In this document: piece by piece, positions 8,781 to 33,200 of the stretch
Position numbering within the stretch: position 1 is the stretch's first letter
Layout of the letters: every line of letters begins with the position of its first letter
Assembly: GCF_901709675.1 (NCBI RefSeq)
Contig: NC_051100.1
Span: 8,218,786 to 8,282,785, forward strand
Reading direction: 5' to 3'
DNA length: 64,000 nt
From: Syngnathus acus
Taxonomy: Eukaryota; Chordata; Actinopteri; Syngnathiformes; Syngnathidae
Made by a program: the position numbers and the translations under genes
The notes under the pieces: model-generated
Databases searched by the model: none
What the model was told of the DNA's origin: nothing
The model's input: the letters and a program-made list of their open reading frames with translations, nothing else

Positions 8781-9480
8781 AGAGTTTGCCCTCTCCCAAT
8801 CTCATCTGAACTCTGCATCACCTGTGAGACGGGCATCCGAGACACTTGATACTTTGACACGTACCGTTTAGTTCGAAAGTAACACTTGAGGTTAGTCAAA
8901 GGCATGCTAATGACGCCTTATAGCCACAAGGTGGCTGAAGAAAGCCATCCTTCCCAACACAAAGGAAACCTGTATGGTTCAAGTTTTTCCCCATGTATGC
9001 ATTGCAGCCATCCAATTGATGTTGCAGATTGATTGTACACATTTATCAATGTATAATGTGAACATTGGAGAGGGTTTGTACTTTGTAGTGTTTCTTGTGT
9101 CACCGAGGACATGTTTTATGGTCTGTATTTATTGTGTTTTAGTCCAATTAATCAAGTAGGATCTCATATATTGTCATTTTTTTATGGGCCATTTTTCCTC
9201 GTAACAATTCAGCTTTTCATATTTCCTATTAATGGGTAGACATTTTAGTCACCTAACTCTTGTACTTAATTTGCTGGGTTTAACTGTACTTTTTTTTGTC
9301 TCCAACCTTATTGTTAGTTCTAAAATTAACAATATTGTCAAGACCAGTACTGTAGTGGTGTATTTGCTTGCCACCAGGTAGCAGTCTCATTCAAATATTG
9401 CAAATAATTTCACTTTTGTGACATTTCAAGATTGTCTTATTTTCTCTGAACAATAAAGTGGAGTAAATTGAAAACACAAA
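8781..9480 (+). other. nolc1: NOLC1 3' UTR
   Basis: About 700 nt from the stop codon to just past the AATAAA at 9452-9457. It has no coding content of its own; the end is inferred from the poly(A) signal. Confidence 0.65.
9452..9457 (+). terminator. nolc1: NOLC1 poly(A) signal
   Basis: Canonical AATAAA about 670 nt after the NOLC1 stop, the first plus-strand canonical signal after the gene. Confidence 0.65.
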
Positions 9481-9649
9481 TGGTCTTTACCTCTTAAGAG
9501 ATTTAGCTGTTAGCTGTTCTATCTGTATGCAGTTCATTAGAATGCTCTCGTCAAGTTATCCAAATCTTATACTGGTGCAAAATACTGAAACTTGTAAGAT
9601 TTAGGGTGAATAGGTCAGAAACTAAAGATGGCTACATTTGCTTAGTTCC

Positions 9650-9655
9650 TTTATT
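9650..9655 (-). terminator. micu1: Candidate distal MICU1 poly(A) signal
   Basis: TTTATT on the plus strand reads AATAAA on the minus strand, about 550 nt past the MICU1 stop. Use of this site would bring the MICU1 and NOLC1 3' ends to within about 200 nt. Confidence 0.45.
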
Positions 9656-10201
9656 CCTTGGGCTAGCCCTGATTTGAGGGTTTAACTCAATTGTGAAGAT
9701 TCCAATAAAATGTAAAAGTTTGACATACATCTAACGGCAACAAATGCATGATATTGGCCACCTAATTGCAAACTACAGGACAGTATATAAAACAATGCAA
9801 ATGATCAATACAAACCTTTAATTTGCATAACATTCACCATATAAAGTGTTTCAGTGAGCAATATATACGTAATTTGAAATTACACACAAATATACCTTTA
9901 AGTGTGTCATTACAAAAAAAGAGATAAATGGTAAAACAAGCTTGGGCGTAACTATGGTGATGCTAACAGACTTCATTTTCCACATCGGTCAAATAAGCCT
10001 CAATAGTCTTAACAAAAGGTCACATGCTGTCAACAAATACATATTTATATATTCCCCATGATAAAAATGTGTATTGCATTGATGGCAACCCTTACAGGCA
10101 CGTTCTCCATGCTTCATGACGCCCCTCATGGATACAGTCCTTGAAACTGTTCAACAAAATGTCTCTAATTACTCCCGCTTGTATACCACCTTTGGTCTCC
10201 A
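9656..10201 (-). other. micu1: MICU1 3' UTR
   Basis: Non-coding stretch past the MICU1 stop codon, ended by either the AATAAA at 9650-9655 or an ATTAAA at 9817-9822 (minus strand). The extent is inferred. Confidence 0.5.
9817..9822 (-). terminator. micu1: Candidate proximal MICU1 poly(A) signal
   Basis: TTTAAT on the plus strand reads ATTAAA on the minus strand, about 380 nt past the stop. This is the common variant signal and an alternative to 9650-9655. Confidence 0.35.
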
Positions 10202-21617
<11,416 letters not shown>

Positions 21618-21618
21618 T

Positions 21619-23888
21619 CTGCGTAGAAGAAGAGAGTGAAGGTAAAACACTTGTATTGAAGCATTGCTTTGCTGGGATATATAATCCTCAAAAATTAACT
21701 GGTCACATGATCTACTTCTGTGATAGTGACTACGGTGCTTTATATACCCATAAAGATAAACCAGTGGCTGCCCCCTTGAGATATAATGTTACCTTTGTCA
21801 GTTAGATTTTGAAGTGGGCTGTCAGAGAATTAATCACTGTCAGAAGATGAGTGACAATTAAGCACTTGAAAATCCCTTGTGCAGATCTTCCCATGAATGA
21901 AGCACAGGAGAGTACCAAAATGAAGCATCGTGCCAAATGTCAATATCCTGCTGGAAATGGCTGTTAAACAAAAAATGTGAATAATAAAGCGCACTGAAAA
22001 AATGGGCAAAAACACCATTTGGATGGAACTGATGCTGAAAAAATGTACATTAGAGCTGAACCACCTAAATAAGACCTGAAAGGACTTCTTAATGCACGAG
22101 AGGAAAATGGTTGCATCATCTGTGCCCAGGTTTAGGATATGTTTTAATCCTTGCACTAAAAAATGCAAACCATGACAGAAATAAGGCAGACAGGTCAGGC
22201 ATAAATAATGAAGCAGAGTTAGAGGGAAAAAAAATAAAAGGATCGGTTTTGCTCAAATTGATCTTTTGACTGAGCAGCCAACTTTGACATGCATCTACTG
22301 AACTGGGAAGTCATTCATTTTGTCATGTCTTACAGGCTGTGAAAAGCTTTGTTGAGATGAGATAAATAGATAAATAAATAAATAAAGTTTATTTATTTTT
22401 AAACAGCTGAGTCATAGTCAAAACAACACCAAGTTAGCAGTCATTCACACCTCGTTTAGGCTGGGCCCAGTCAAGTATAAACACGTTTCAGGCTTTTCTT
22501 CTAGCACTGCTAAATACAGTAGTTTGGCTTCCAAAATCTTTTTTAACACGTTTTATATTTTTTAACACGCTTCATGTTATCAAATTAACGGCCCACGGCC
22601 TCAAATGTCCTGCATTTCCCTGCCATACATAAACAATTAGTTATTATGAATAAAAATGCTCTTTCTGAAGAGCAATGCTTGTGGTCGATTCTGATTCAAT
22701 TTAGAACTTAACATTTCTCCAATGTAAAACCAATAAAGCACCGTAACTTAACAAAATCGAAGGACCAAAGCAATCACATCAACCACTAACTTTAGTAGTA
22801 GACTCCACTGCCTGGACTTTAATGTCTCTTCAACGCCACAATATTCACTCACTGGTGGCTTCTACAGCAGAAGGAGAAGCAGCTGCTCACGCATCTCCAT
22901 GGCCACTGACGGTCAACTCCTGACTCAACAGCGCATCATTTCCAGCTGGCACAGCACTGAAATGTCTCTTAGATACTTAAATTTAACAATTTGACTCCCT
23001 CATCCATTTCTGCCAAATCATCACTGGATGGTTGGCTACACGGCCACAAAACTTCCTCTCACAATCTTTTGACTCCCAGGCTAGTCACTTCCCATATGTT
23101 GAGGTACGAACAACTGCTTGAATGTCATTCCTGACACAAACTGCAGGAACAATTGAAACAGCATCATCTGCATTTAAAAATAAAATAAAAAAGAAAGCAG
23201 CATGTAACAACACTACCAGCACACATCTCAAATCATTAAAAAAAATAAAATAAAATAAAAATAAAAATAAAAAATAGAAACATAATTTTCATTGCAAATA
23301 ACAAATACAATGATGATTCTTGATTCATTATTCTTGGACAGCACTGTTGAGTTAGTGATTCCAACCTCTGCCTCATAAACATAGAAAATATGCATGACAG
23401 ATGAACTGAAGACAAGTGTCAATTCTCTATTCTCTCTTGCACGCATGGTTATACTGCATGACAGTATTATAATACCGAGACAAAACAAACAAAAAGCAAC
23501 GAGCCTATGTGATTATGATGCTTTTCTCTTTCATTGCGCAACAGGTCCCGAGCTAAGTAATGGACATAATGGTTACTGAATCATGTCAGGGTTTAAATTG
23601 TGAACATCATTCACACAATCAAGAGTTTTCCCCATGATGCTACCCAATTTACATTAATCCACGCAGGAAGTCTAAACAATCAGATCGCTACCTGCTAACA
23701 CTTTTTCTATTACCAGTACGAACTGTGATTCAACCAATGGGCGTAAGAAGTGTGCATCGAATCTAGCATAATACACTATTATGCAGAGCTCGGACAGCTA
23801 ACGCTTGTTAGCTACCGTGATCGAAGTGACAGTTCACTGTCCCTGGTTAGAGAGAGACCTCCATGCAGGAAGACACGAGGGTACTTAC
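21619..23888 (-). other. micu1: MICU1 intron 1 (in the 5' UTR)
   Basis: 2.3 kb between the presumed non-coding exon and the first coding exon. It contains an A-rich (AAAAT)n run at 23238-23276; no other feature is supported. Confidence 0.55.
23238..23276 (+). repeat. A-rich simple repeat (AAAAT/AAAAAT)n
   Basis: Run of AAAATAAAAT units, a plain microsatellite in MICU1 intron 1. Confidence 0.8.
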
Positions 23889-24040
23889 GTGAATGGCAAC
23901 CCAAACACGAATCGGGTAGGAATAAAAATGCCTCCAGCGTTTCAGAGTGCGTCTTTAAACTTGATCGTCTGCAGAGAGGAGGAAAAAAAAAAGGTTGCAA
24001 TGCAGAACAGCGAGAACACTTCCGTATTCTCAGTGAGCTG
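23889..24040 (-). other. micu1: Probable MICU1 non-coding exon 1 and promoter edge
   Basis: The coding exon 2 begins at a splice acceptor one base before its ATG, so an upstream exon is required. The best minus-strand donor upstream is CAC|GTAAGT at 23888 (plus strand ACTTAC). A CGGAAG (ETS-type) element at about 24018-24023 fits a start site nearby. The 5' end is a guess. Confidence 0.5.
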
Positions 24041-24309
24041 TCAGAAAGAAGGAGGGGCTTCTATGGAATTAGGCTAGTTCTTATTTCTCTTTCTATGATG
24101 AGAAAATATTTGGCTTACGTCTATGAAAATAAAATGTTCCCATATCATCGGTAATTTTGTGAACTGTCTGCCCCCCCCCACCCCCGAATATATATATATA
24201 TCAAAGATGTTATTGCTAACATACTATGCATGTCACATTGTAGAATAGGCATTCCAATTCATGTGATCATTTATTATAAGGCTGCACTGTCAATATATTT
24301 GTTGATTTA

Positions 24310-24345
<36 letters not shown>

Positions 24346-26929
24346 TGAGATCCTGATGACAACGAATAAAATATCCTTGGCCTCTATGTTCAGGGATTGT
24401 TTTGTTTAGATTTTTTTTATATAAAACCTTGGAACGTATTACACGAATGATTAAAATCCTCAAGTATAGACTGCTTTAAATATTGTCATCATTTTATTGA
24501 TGACTCTTGCTTTAATTGCGAATGTGTTGCACTAAGGGCAGAGGCGGGTTTATTCTAGTGTGATAAAGGGCTGTTGGCCACCCCAAAATCATGTAAAAAT
24601 CTGTAACTGTTTGTCTTATCAACTTTATTATGTGAAAAATGACAACAAACCCAAAGAACTGCTATTTACCTCTCATACATAATTGCCCGACTTTTTATTT
24701 TGTTTAATGAAATCCGACAATGTCAAATTGGCCCTTCCATCCTTGCATATTTCTGGCAGCCCTTGAATGAAAATGTTTGACTACCCCTGCTTTACAACTT
24801 TGTACAACTTGTGTGTGGAGAATCTTTTTTTTTTTTTTACACCGGCTAGCAATTACAAAGCAGGAAATGTGGACATGAGAAAGTAATTTGGCTCCCAAAG
24901 CCAGCCTGGAACGGTTAAAAAAAAAACTTTCAAAAACACAAACATGGTCTGATCAATCTGTTTAAAGCATTTAAAAAAAAAAAAAACCTGGTCAACAGTT
25001 TAATTGTTGCTATTGCTTTGACTTTAAGGTCGTTTACTAGTCTTTTTAATCTTTAGAACTGCACATTTAATCTTTTGGGAGTGTTCACTTTGGGCAGCAT
25101 TAGCTTATCTATACGGACTCGAGCTTTAGAACCAAAGTGTTACTCTTCCAGTCCTGTTGTGGACAAGGGGAGAAAAAAGGCAACTACCAGTAGTTTTTGG
25201 AAAGAGATGCCCCAACACCTCACCCATCCCAGCTCAACTGTTTGCACAATCCTTTCACTCTGGCATCCGTCCTGGCATGTCTGCATCTGCGTGATCTGGT
25301 TATCCGAGTGGTGTGCAATGTAAAATATACAGCAACGGAGCATTATAATTACTATTTCAAAACTGAATGGAAAATTAGCAACAGCTATGTATTGCTGCGA
25401 CAGGTTTAAATCATGCTGCCTTTCTGTATAAACACTACAATGAAACTTGATCCAGTCACTGTCTCTGTTCACTGATGAAAGATGGCTTATCTATAAGGAC
25501 ACGCGATGAAAAGCGGGCTCCAGTTTCAATGGACATGTTGCCATGTGGCGGGCCCGAGTCTTTGTGTTCACAAGACAAAAAGCAAACAATGTTTTTATGT
25601 AGTTTGCCATGCTGATTAAAAACAGCATGTATGAATTGTGTGGCAGTTCATTCATGCCTGAAAATGCATTTGAACCTTCATGGGCTTTATTTCAATGTGT
25701 TTGGATGGAATAAACAACGTGTAGGTAGTACGGTACACAACTGTTGAGGTAAAATTTATTTTAAAAAATCTATGAACAATTGTATACCATTTGGTATCAT
25801 TAATTTCCTTTAGTCATTCAAAAGAGTCCTGATAGTGTTTTGTATAATTCACATGTAATTGACTATAAAGCACGGGAAAGTGGTCAGAACAACTAGACGT
25901 GTAAACTTTTGTCTCATCTTTTGAGCTGAGGCCCAAATGACTTCAGTATACAACAAAAACATTTGCTGTTCCAGTACCTTTGGATGAGACTCTTATATTA
26001 CATATTTAATAATTATAATTTTGGATAATCTTCATTTGGAGCTGCGACACACGAGTGTCTTGATGGGGCTCTAGCATTGCCGCCAATCCCCAGAATAAAT
26101 CCTGATAGCCTAATGATGCAGTGACAAAATAATACACACAGTTGCTAGTACAAAAGGGCAAAAGTCATAAGAACATTCCTTTTATATTCTATATCAATCA
26201 TTCAACAGGTACTTTTGTCATCTTTTTTTTTTTCCTTTAACAGGTGTGGCAGATGAAACCCCTTGGTCAAAGATCAGATCACATTGCACCAAGGAGGGTC
26301 TGCTAGACACTTATTAACTAAATGAGGCCTTTAGCTCATATATCACTTGTCTTTACAGGGCTAATGTGCTAACACCCCACATGACGCTCCTTGGCTCTGC
26401 TACCCAAAACAGCAGCACCAAAATCTATAAAAACTCTCCCAAATTAAACAGTGTGTATCATTTCTGCATGTTGCATAGAACTTTTCTGTACACTCTGATC
26501 TTATATTACGTGGAGAGCATACTGTTGCATTGCTACCTCTGCATTGCTGAACACCGTATGTTCCAGTTCATGTTCCAGGGAGTTAATTGGCTTATCAGTT
26601 CCTCCCAGTCAAACTTGTTTTTTGTAGTTTAGCTGCATTTCCCAATCATCCGGTTCTTGCATTGAAAGAAACAATGCCTAAACATTTAAATAAAAAAGGC
26701 TGTTTAGCAGAGCCTTCAAACATGACCTGTGTGACCCTGACCTTAGAACAGAGGTCTTGAAGATTAGCTATAATTGTAAAAGCTGATTGATTTATATATA
26801 TGTTCACCAGCATTATTTTACCACCACAAATTTGTGAATAATTATCATTCTTTATCCCCAAAGTCAAAGCAGTAATTAGGGATTACAATAGAGTTTCTGC
26901 TTCAAGGTTCATGCAAATTATTTTGCCGT
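24041..26929. other. MICU1-MCU intergenic interval
   Basis: About 2.9 kb, AT-rich, without a supported gene. It holds (TA)n runs at 24187-24201 and 24308-24329, the latter followed by a T run, and several A/T homopolymers. Both flanking genes point outwards, so any shared regulation would lie here. Confidence 0.6.
24308..24343. repeat. (TA)n and poly(T) simple repeat
   Basis: TA dinucleotides followed by an uninterrupted T run. Confidence 0.85.
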
Positions 26930-27083
26930 GGCGTACGCACACCGGCCCCGCAAACCCGCCCACCACTAGCACCCCTTCCTCCTCCTCCTCCTCCTCCGCC
27001 ACCCTCCCTCCCTCCCTCTTCCCTTTGGTGCGTCTCGGTCCGCCCGCAGCAGTCTCCTTCCACGGCGAGATTTCACTTCAGAG
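26930..27083 (+). promoter_or_regulatory. mcu: MCU promoter and 5' UTR, CpG- and TCC-rich
   Basis: Base composition switches abruptly from AT-rich to GC-rich with many CpG, continuing through exon 1 to about 27310. It includes a (TCC)n tract at 26977-26998 and no TATA box close to the ATG, as expected of a housekeeping CpG promoter. The start site is not determined. Confidence 0.6.
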
Positions 27084-27200
27084 ATGGCTGCGAAAGTGTG
27101 CAGATCAGTCTTGCTGTTGTCCCGAAACGGTGGAGCGGCGGCCGGCAGCCTCCCCGCACTCATCGCTCCTTCCCCGCGGCACCAGCAGCACGCAAGATCG
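27084..27200 (+). CDS. mcu: MCU exon 1 (mitochondrial presequence)
   Basis: [20 protein letters not shown] to ...HQQHARS, Arg-rich without acidic residues; donor TCG|GTAAGT in phase 0. Human begins MAAAAGRSLLLLLSSRG. Confidence 0.9.
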
Positions 27201-30200
27201 GTAAGTCCCAGGACGTGTTCGAGAGAGAAAGGGGGGGAGTGGGTGAGAGGGACGCGGAGGAACTGGCTGCCCGGAGCGAAGCGCACGGCGTCGGCCGGTT
27301 GGGTTTGCTACGGAAGTAGCGCTAACTAGCCTTTAGGTTTCCTGCACTGCTCTTGTTTTAAGATTGCGTAAACGGTTGGATTCATTACGAGACAGGAAAT
27401 GCGTCTCGATCTGCTGTCGCCTGCGAGTTAGTGTATTTCCACGCAGAGTGGGACGTGGAGCTTTGACAAGGAGGCATTGCAGTTGTTTGAAGCGTCTGCT
27501 GATGAAGACCATCATCTGGCGCTGCCCCGGCCGCTCACTACAAAACTAGCCCATTACCTGCCGTCATAATCCGTCAACTTTGTTGATTTATTTGCTCGTG
27601 TGGGAGTGTCTGTGTCCACGTGTCATTTCTTGAAGGGTGTTGGGTGAGTCTGTCATAAATGTTGAGCTTGTGATCTTCAGCGGGGCAACCTCCTTCTCTT
27701 TCCTTCTATGTGAAACTGCAGCGTGCGAGTGGGATGTGTGTAGTTTCTACTGCAGTACCATCAATGGCTGCAGAAATCCTCAAAAGCCACTTGTGTGCCT
27801 TGAATTGACATGAACATAAACACAGACATTAAACATGAGACATGCAGGCGTGGATGATGTCAGACAGCTTGCCCGCTGGCTTTCCCCTCCCTGCGGGTGT
27901 TTCCCCATTCATCTGGGAGATCCGTGTGTTTTCCTGCAGGCGGGTGCAGATTTGACTTTAAACTGTTGGCCTACAATGCAGTAGTTGCTCATCGTGTTCC
28001 TATATGGTGAAGCTTTGCTCAAAGCTTTTACAGCCACAGGGACCCAATGAGGGAACAGATCTGCCACCTGGACTGAAGAATGAGGAAGCCCACGCAATGC
28101 TTTCTATACCTCTGTTTGCTTTTAACCCGTCCTCACACATAATCCTGCCTCATACTAAAACGGTACAGCTTGACTTGTCGAGTAACGTGATCAGTAATCA
28201 AGATGTCCCCATTTAAATTTTCTGACATGCAATGAATCCATTAAAGCCCCCCCCCCAATGCATGCTTTTTATGAATAGCATGAATATGAAAATATGATGA
28301 AACTTAATAAAAGAGAATTTCTTTACATTCTCTTTTACAAAGTGTAATCAAGATGAGAGTAGTACTACACTTGAAATACGTATATCTTCATCTGCTCAGA
28401 TTTACTTGCCGGTCATACAGTGCAAGCATCCCTGCTGCTGATCCAGTGGACTTTTATGAGTCTCTCGTTGCAGCAGTAGAACTCAGTTTCAAAACTCTGT
28501 CTATAAAGCTCCTGCCTTGGGTCGCTTAGTTTTTTTCCTTTATGCATCCAGCGTCGTCGTTGTTTTGCAAGTGGGACAGACACAAATCAAAAAAAGACAC
28601 TTTTTGGTGTGGTTGCAGCATTTCATCTCCTTATAAATGCAAAGCAGCCTCTGGACCCTTGAGACTCATATTTAACCTCTACCAGATTACTATTGAGTCT
28701 TCTGTCATATAAATGCAGCTCCCCTTAAATGAGTCTCGGGAGTTGAATCATTGGGGTAAGCCATCCTTGTAAAACTACATAGAATAAAACGCCAGTTGAA
28801 TATTAATAGTATGAATCTATATATTCTGAAGTTATCATACAGCACATATGGTTGACAGATTATTGGTGAAGGTAAAAATATATTTTTGCTCATCAGGTAG
28901 CTCATTTTCTGATTTTGCTATTAACGCTCTTGTGTTCATTAAGCTCATCAGCTTGTGGTTGGGGCCATCAGGTCAAGCATCTTCTGCTATATAATCCAAT
29001 CAACGTAGGAGTAAACTCATTTATCTATGCTGCCTTCACTGACTTAGGACTGAAGTTATCCTGATTAGTGTGATAAGAGAGTGGCGATCGTCTGGGAGGA
29101 GACGATTCGCTTAAATGAGTGACAAAGCTGTTGTCAGAAGTTGTCGCTTGGCTGCGATCTTACCCTTGACGCTCAGTGTGAGGTCTAACGTATGATTTCA
29201 TGTCTTCATCATTTCATTGGTCTTCAGAAGAAGACATTTGTTCATTGCACTAATTAGAAAGCAAACGTTTGTCTGTGCTCAAGCTATCTAACGACGTTAT
29301 TTGTTTGTTAGGGGTTTTAAGCTTGACTCCGAAGACCCCATTAATGTCATTTACTCGTAACGGACTTGTTTCTTTACTACAGTTGAAAACAAATTTGGTC
29401 AAATGTAATTCATCATTTAATAAAGATTTTTTTCGATGATGGCACTCGTATGTTGGTATTTCGATTCAGGCCATCACAACGTTACAGCATTAAATACATT
29501 AAAATAACAAATATTGAAGCCCTATTTTTTAACAATTATGATAATAGAGCGATGATTGTGTTCTTAAATCAACCAGTATGCATAATTGTTTTATCCTATT
29601 ACATAATGTGCTGCAATAACCAGCGCACGATAATGTTCTTCACAAAAGACCTGATTCCATTTTTCAGATTTCTATGTCTGTAAGGTCCTGTTGGGTCATC
29701 TGTAGAATCTTGACCAAGTTCTGTAACATAACCGAGAGAATATTGCATATATTTCCGTTACTGTTTTGCCAAAATAAGAACTGATAGTTGATGTAGCTGA
29801 TATTGACAAGTTTATAGAAATGATGATGATTAATGATGCTCTGCCTTCAACTGTTTTGGATTGAAGTTTCCACAGCGGGCTGCAAAGCCAGATAGGAAGG
29901 AAGTAGAGAGCAGACAGATATTGTTGTGTCTCCAGCCGGCCATGTCAGTTCACGCTGCAGCTGTTAGCCTTGTTTCTCGGCACAAAAGCATTTAATTTTA
30001 ATTGACAGATTTCTTGAGGATACTGTCGAGCAATAAAATGTTACGTTTGACAAGCGCAATGAGCCCTTTGTGTTTGTTTTGTTCATCATGGGAGAAGCCT
30101 CGCTTAAAGAAAGCCTTGTTACTGCAGTTTTATATTCTTTGTTTTACAGTAGCACATATACATTTAATGTTTATACTTTTACGCATACATGCTAGATGAG

Positions 30201-33200
30201 AGTAAAGAATGTGTGGTAGACATTAACCGTCATATTGAAGAAGTCTCTTAACCGTACTATCACATCAAGAAAAGTGAAATGAACTTTATGATGAAAGTTA
30301 GTCCCTGCGTTTGCTGACATGTATGTTGTTAGGCGTTTATTCGCACTCTGAACAAAATACCAAATATTTCTTGACATTTTGGACATGACGCCCTCTGCCT
30401 CTGACACACTTCCTTCCTGTCCACTGAGGTGCAAAAGCCCAGCAAGCGTGGACTTCTATAATTTGTGTGGTGTGCCGGAGTTCTGGCAAGCACTCTGCTC
30501 TCCAATTTGGAGTGCTTTAGAGTGTTTTTTTATTTGTTCAACAAATCTGCCTCATCTAGATGAGACTGGGCGGTCTACTTTTTTTTTTTTAATTAAATAA
30601 TTACGCTTGAGTTGATCTGCTTCACTGCATGTTTTTTTTCTCTGTGCAGATACTTCTACTTAAAATTGATGGTATCAAGTTGGGCTGGGGGATATGGCCA
30701 AATTTTCAGTCTTGATATCCTTCCCATACGACAAAAAATATTACGACAAGTTCAGAGAAAATCCTCAATAGAGTACCGTATTTTCCGCAGTATAAGGCGC
30801 ACCGGATTATAAGGCGCACCTTCAATGAATGGCCCATTTTAAAACTTTGTCCATATATAAGGCGCACCTGATTATAAGGCGCACTGTCGGCTTTTGAGAA
30901 AATTGGAGGTTTTTAGGTGCGCCTTATAGTGCGGAAAATACGGTATACGGTGTCGTGGGACACAAGACGATATTGAGCATCGAACTGCATTTCTCTTGAC
31001 CTTTTTTCTCATGACTTTCATCTGTACATTTTCTCAGTCCTTCCCCAATGTGCGTGTTGTAAATATAAGTATGTACCTTTTGTCACCCTCACCAGCTGTT
31101 TGTCTGTTGCCTGACAGTCCTGGCCTGGATTTCTTCATTGATAGGCACTTGCAGAAATGCAGAAAGTGCTCTCTCTCTCTTTCTCGCACTCTCTTCCTGC
31201 TGCCTCATCAGAATGCACAGTGCAATATCATTCATTCTCAAACCTCTTGTCAGGCGGATCCTGCAGTGACTGCATGGCCTCCTGCCACAAAAATCTACTC
31301 TTCATAGTGCCGAGGTTGGTGCAGTCATGGATGAGGCTATGGTGATTGGCGAGGTCCTCATTAACATACTGGAAGGGATTACACCCTCGAGGTGGTAAAT
31401 AACTGGTGAACCCTCAACTCTTGTCATTGACTAATTAGCTGCCCGGGTTTCAGGGTGGCCATGTGTAGCTCTATTCAAGTCTGCAAAGGACATTAAACTC
31501 GGGCAATGTGTGTAATGTGGTGATGGATGGGAGCACCGCTTGGTCACCCCGCATCTCGAGGACAGCGAGCTGGCGCTGTGTCCGCTGCCAGGAGGACAGG
31601 TGAGGTTTCTGTTTGGAGACGAAGGTCATCACCTTCACTTTCGAGTCGTCTAATACGAGACGAAGCGCATTACTGTGAAAGCAGAACACATTTCCAGAAT
31701 GTGATTCTCTTCATATGTTTATTTCCTTGAAATTGTGGCACAGTAGCTAAGATCACTTGTTAGTGGTTTTACTTTAAGGTGCAAGCAAACATAAGTAATG
31801 AATTCGAAATAGTGGCTATTGACCCACAACGTTTGTGCTTTCTTTCTTTAAATTCCTCCACCTAGTATGCTTCCTATATGGGTCAGATCGATAGCGATCT
31901 GCCCTCCAAAAACATGAAGACTGTCTAATTTATGCAGCTAATTATGGATAGCAAGGCTCGACTTGACCTCTCCTTCACCAAGTATTGATTGTTTGTACCC
32001 TTGTTTATGCAGGTTCAAATTAATGCAAGCAGCAGAGTAGAGGTGATGTTGCCAGGATCGAGAACACTGAGAACTTGGAGAACCAAAATGTTTGATCTTG
32101 GTCTTGTCTTAGAGAGTAATCACGTCTTGAATCAGTTGAGGCAAAATATAGTAACCACCAGAGAGGTGTGTGTTTATAACGTTCTTTTCCCAACGTGGTC
32201 CAAAATGATACCTCTTATTTCAGTTTTGGTATTAGTTATGTCATAGATCTTAAAGTAGTTGTAGAACCATGAATTTCAATTAAAAAGTAGTGTTTCACTG
32301 ACTGCTGATTGTTTGTCCACTTAACTCCATTGTGTATCTCACACCTTCCAGTAAAACAGCTAGGCAGTGACATAAGGACACATTAACACAAGATTAAATG
32401 GTATTGTAAATATTATTATACATTATTAGGTATTATACATGCTGAAACCCATTCTGTGAGCCTTTGCCTCTATTTTTCACAGATTTGCTGAATTGAAAAC
32501 AATACGATGTGAGTTGAAAGAGGCAGATGAATAATTATAACAGTACTAAAAAGGGAGACTCATATCAGCGCAGGACAGAGAGAGAAGACGCATCAACGAT
32601 TAATTGGCAACAGCGGAAAATCATCATCTTGTTAACAGTGAGGCGCTTTTTAATGTCTTGCTGCGACGTATGAAATAGGCCTGGTAATGACAGAGGATTC
32701 CCTCGCCCTCAAGCTCACCTCTTTCGCTCAAGAAGAAAATAGGCTGGCAGCACCATAGTAACTAAATGCAGCATGCAACCAGGAAAATCTTTTTTTCCAT
32801 TGTGGAGCTGGCCACTACATGCAACTTTAATGTAAAAGCTTTATTTCTGCTTTCAGACATGTATAATGAAACAACAAACCACAGTATTGATTGAGTATCT
32901 ATCTGGTAGAGGAGATTCTTTCTGATGGCTGACTTGTGCAGTATACAATAAAAACATCGTAAAAGACAAAACCTGAAAGGTATTTAAGATATATGAACGA
33001 CAGTGCTTAACATCTTGAATGGTGATATCTAGGTATCAATTCGATGACGATATATCACCCAGCCCTCCTGGAAACTGCAATGTAATACTGCAATTTTATT
33101 ATTATTATTTTTTTAAATAGTCACCACAGCCACATCCAGCTAAGCAGGAAAAACTGGCCTATTTTTATTCTTTCCCCTCCACCCTTCTTTTATTGCTGCA

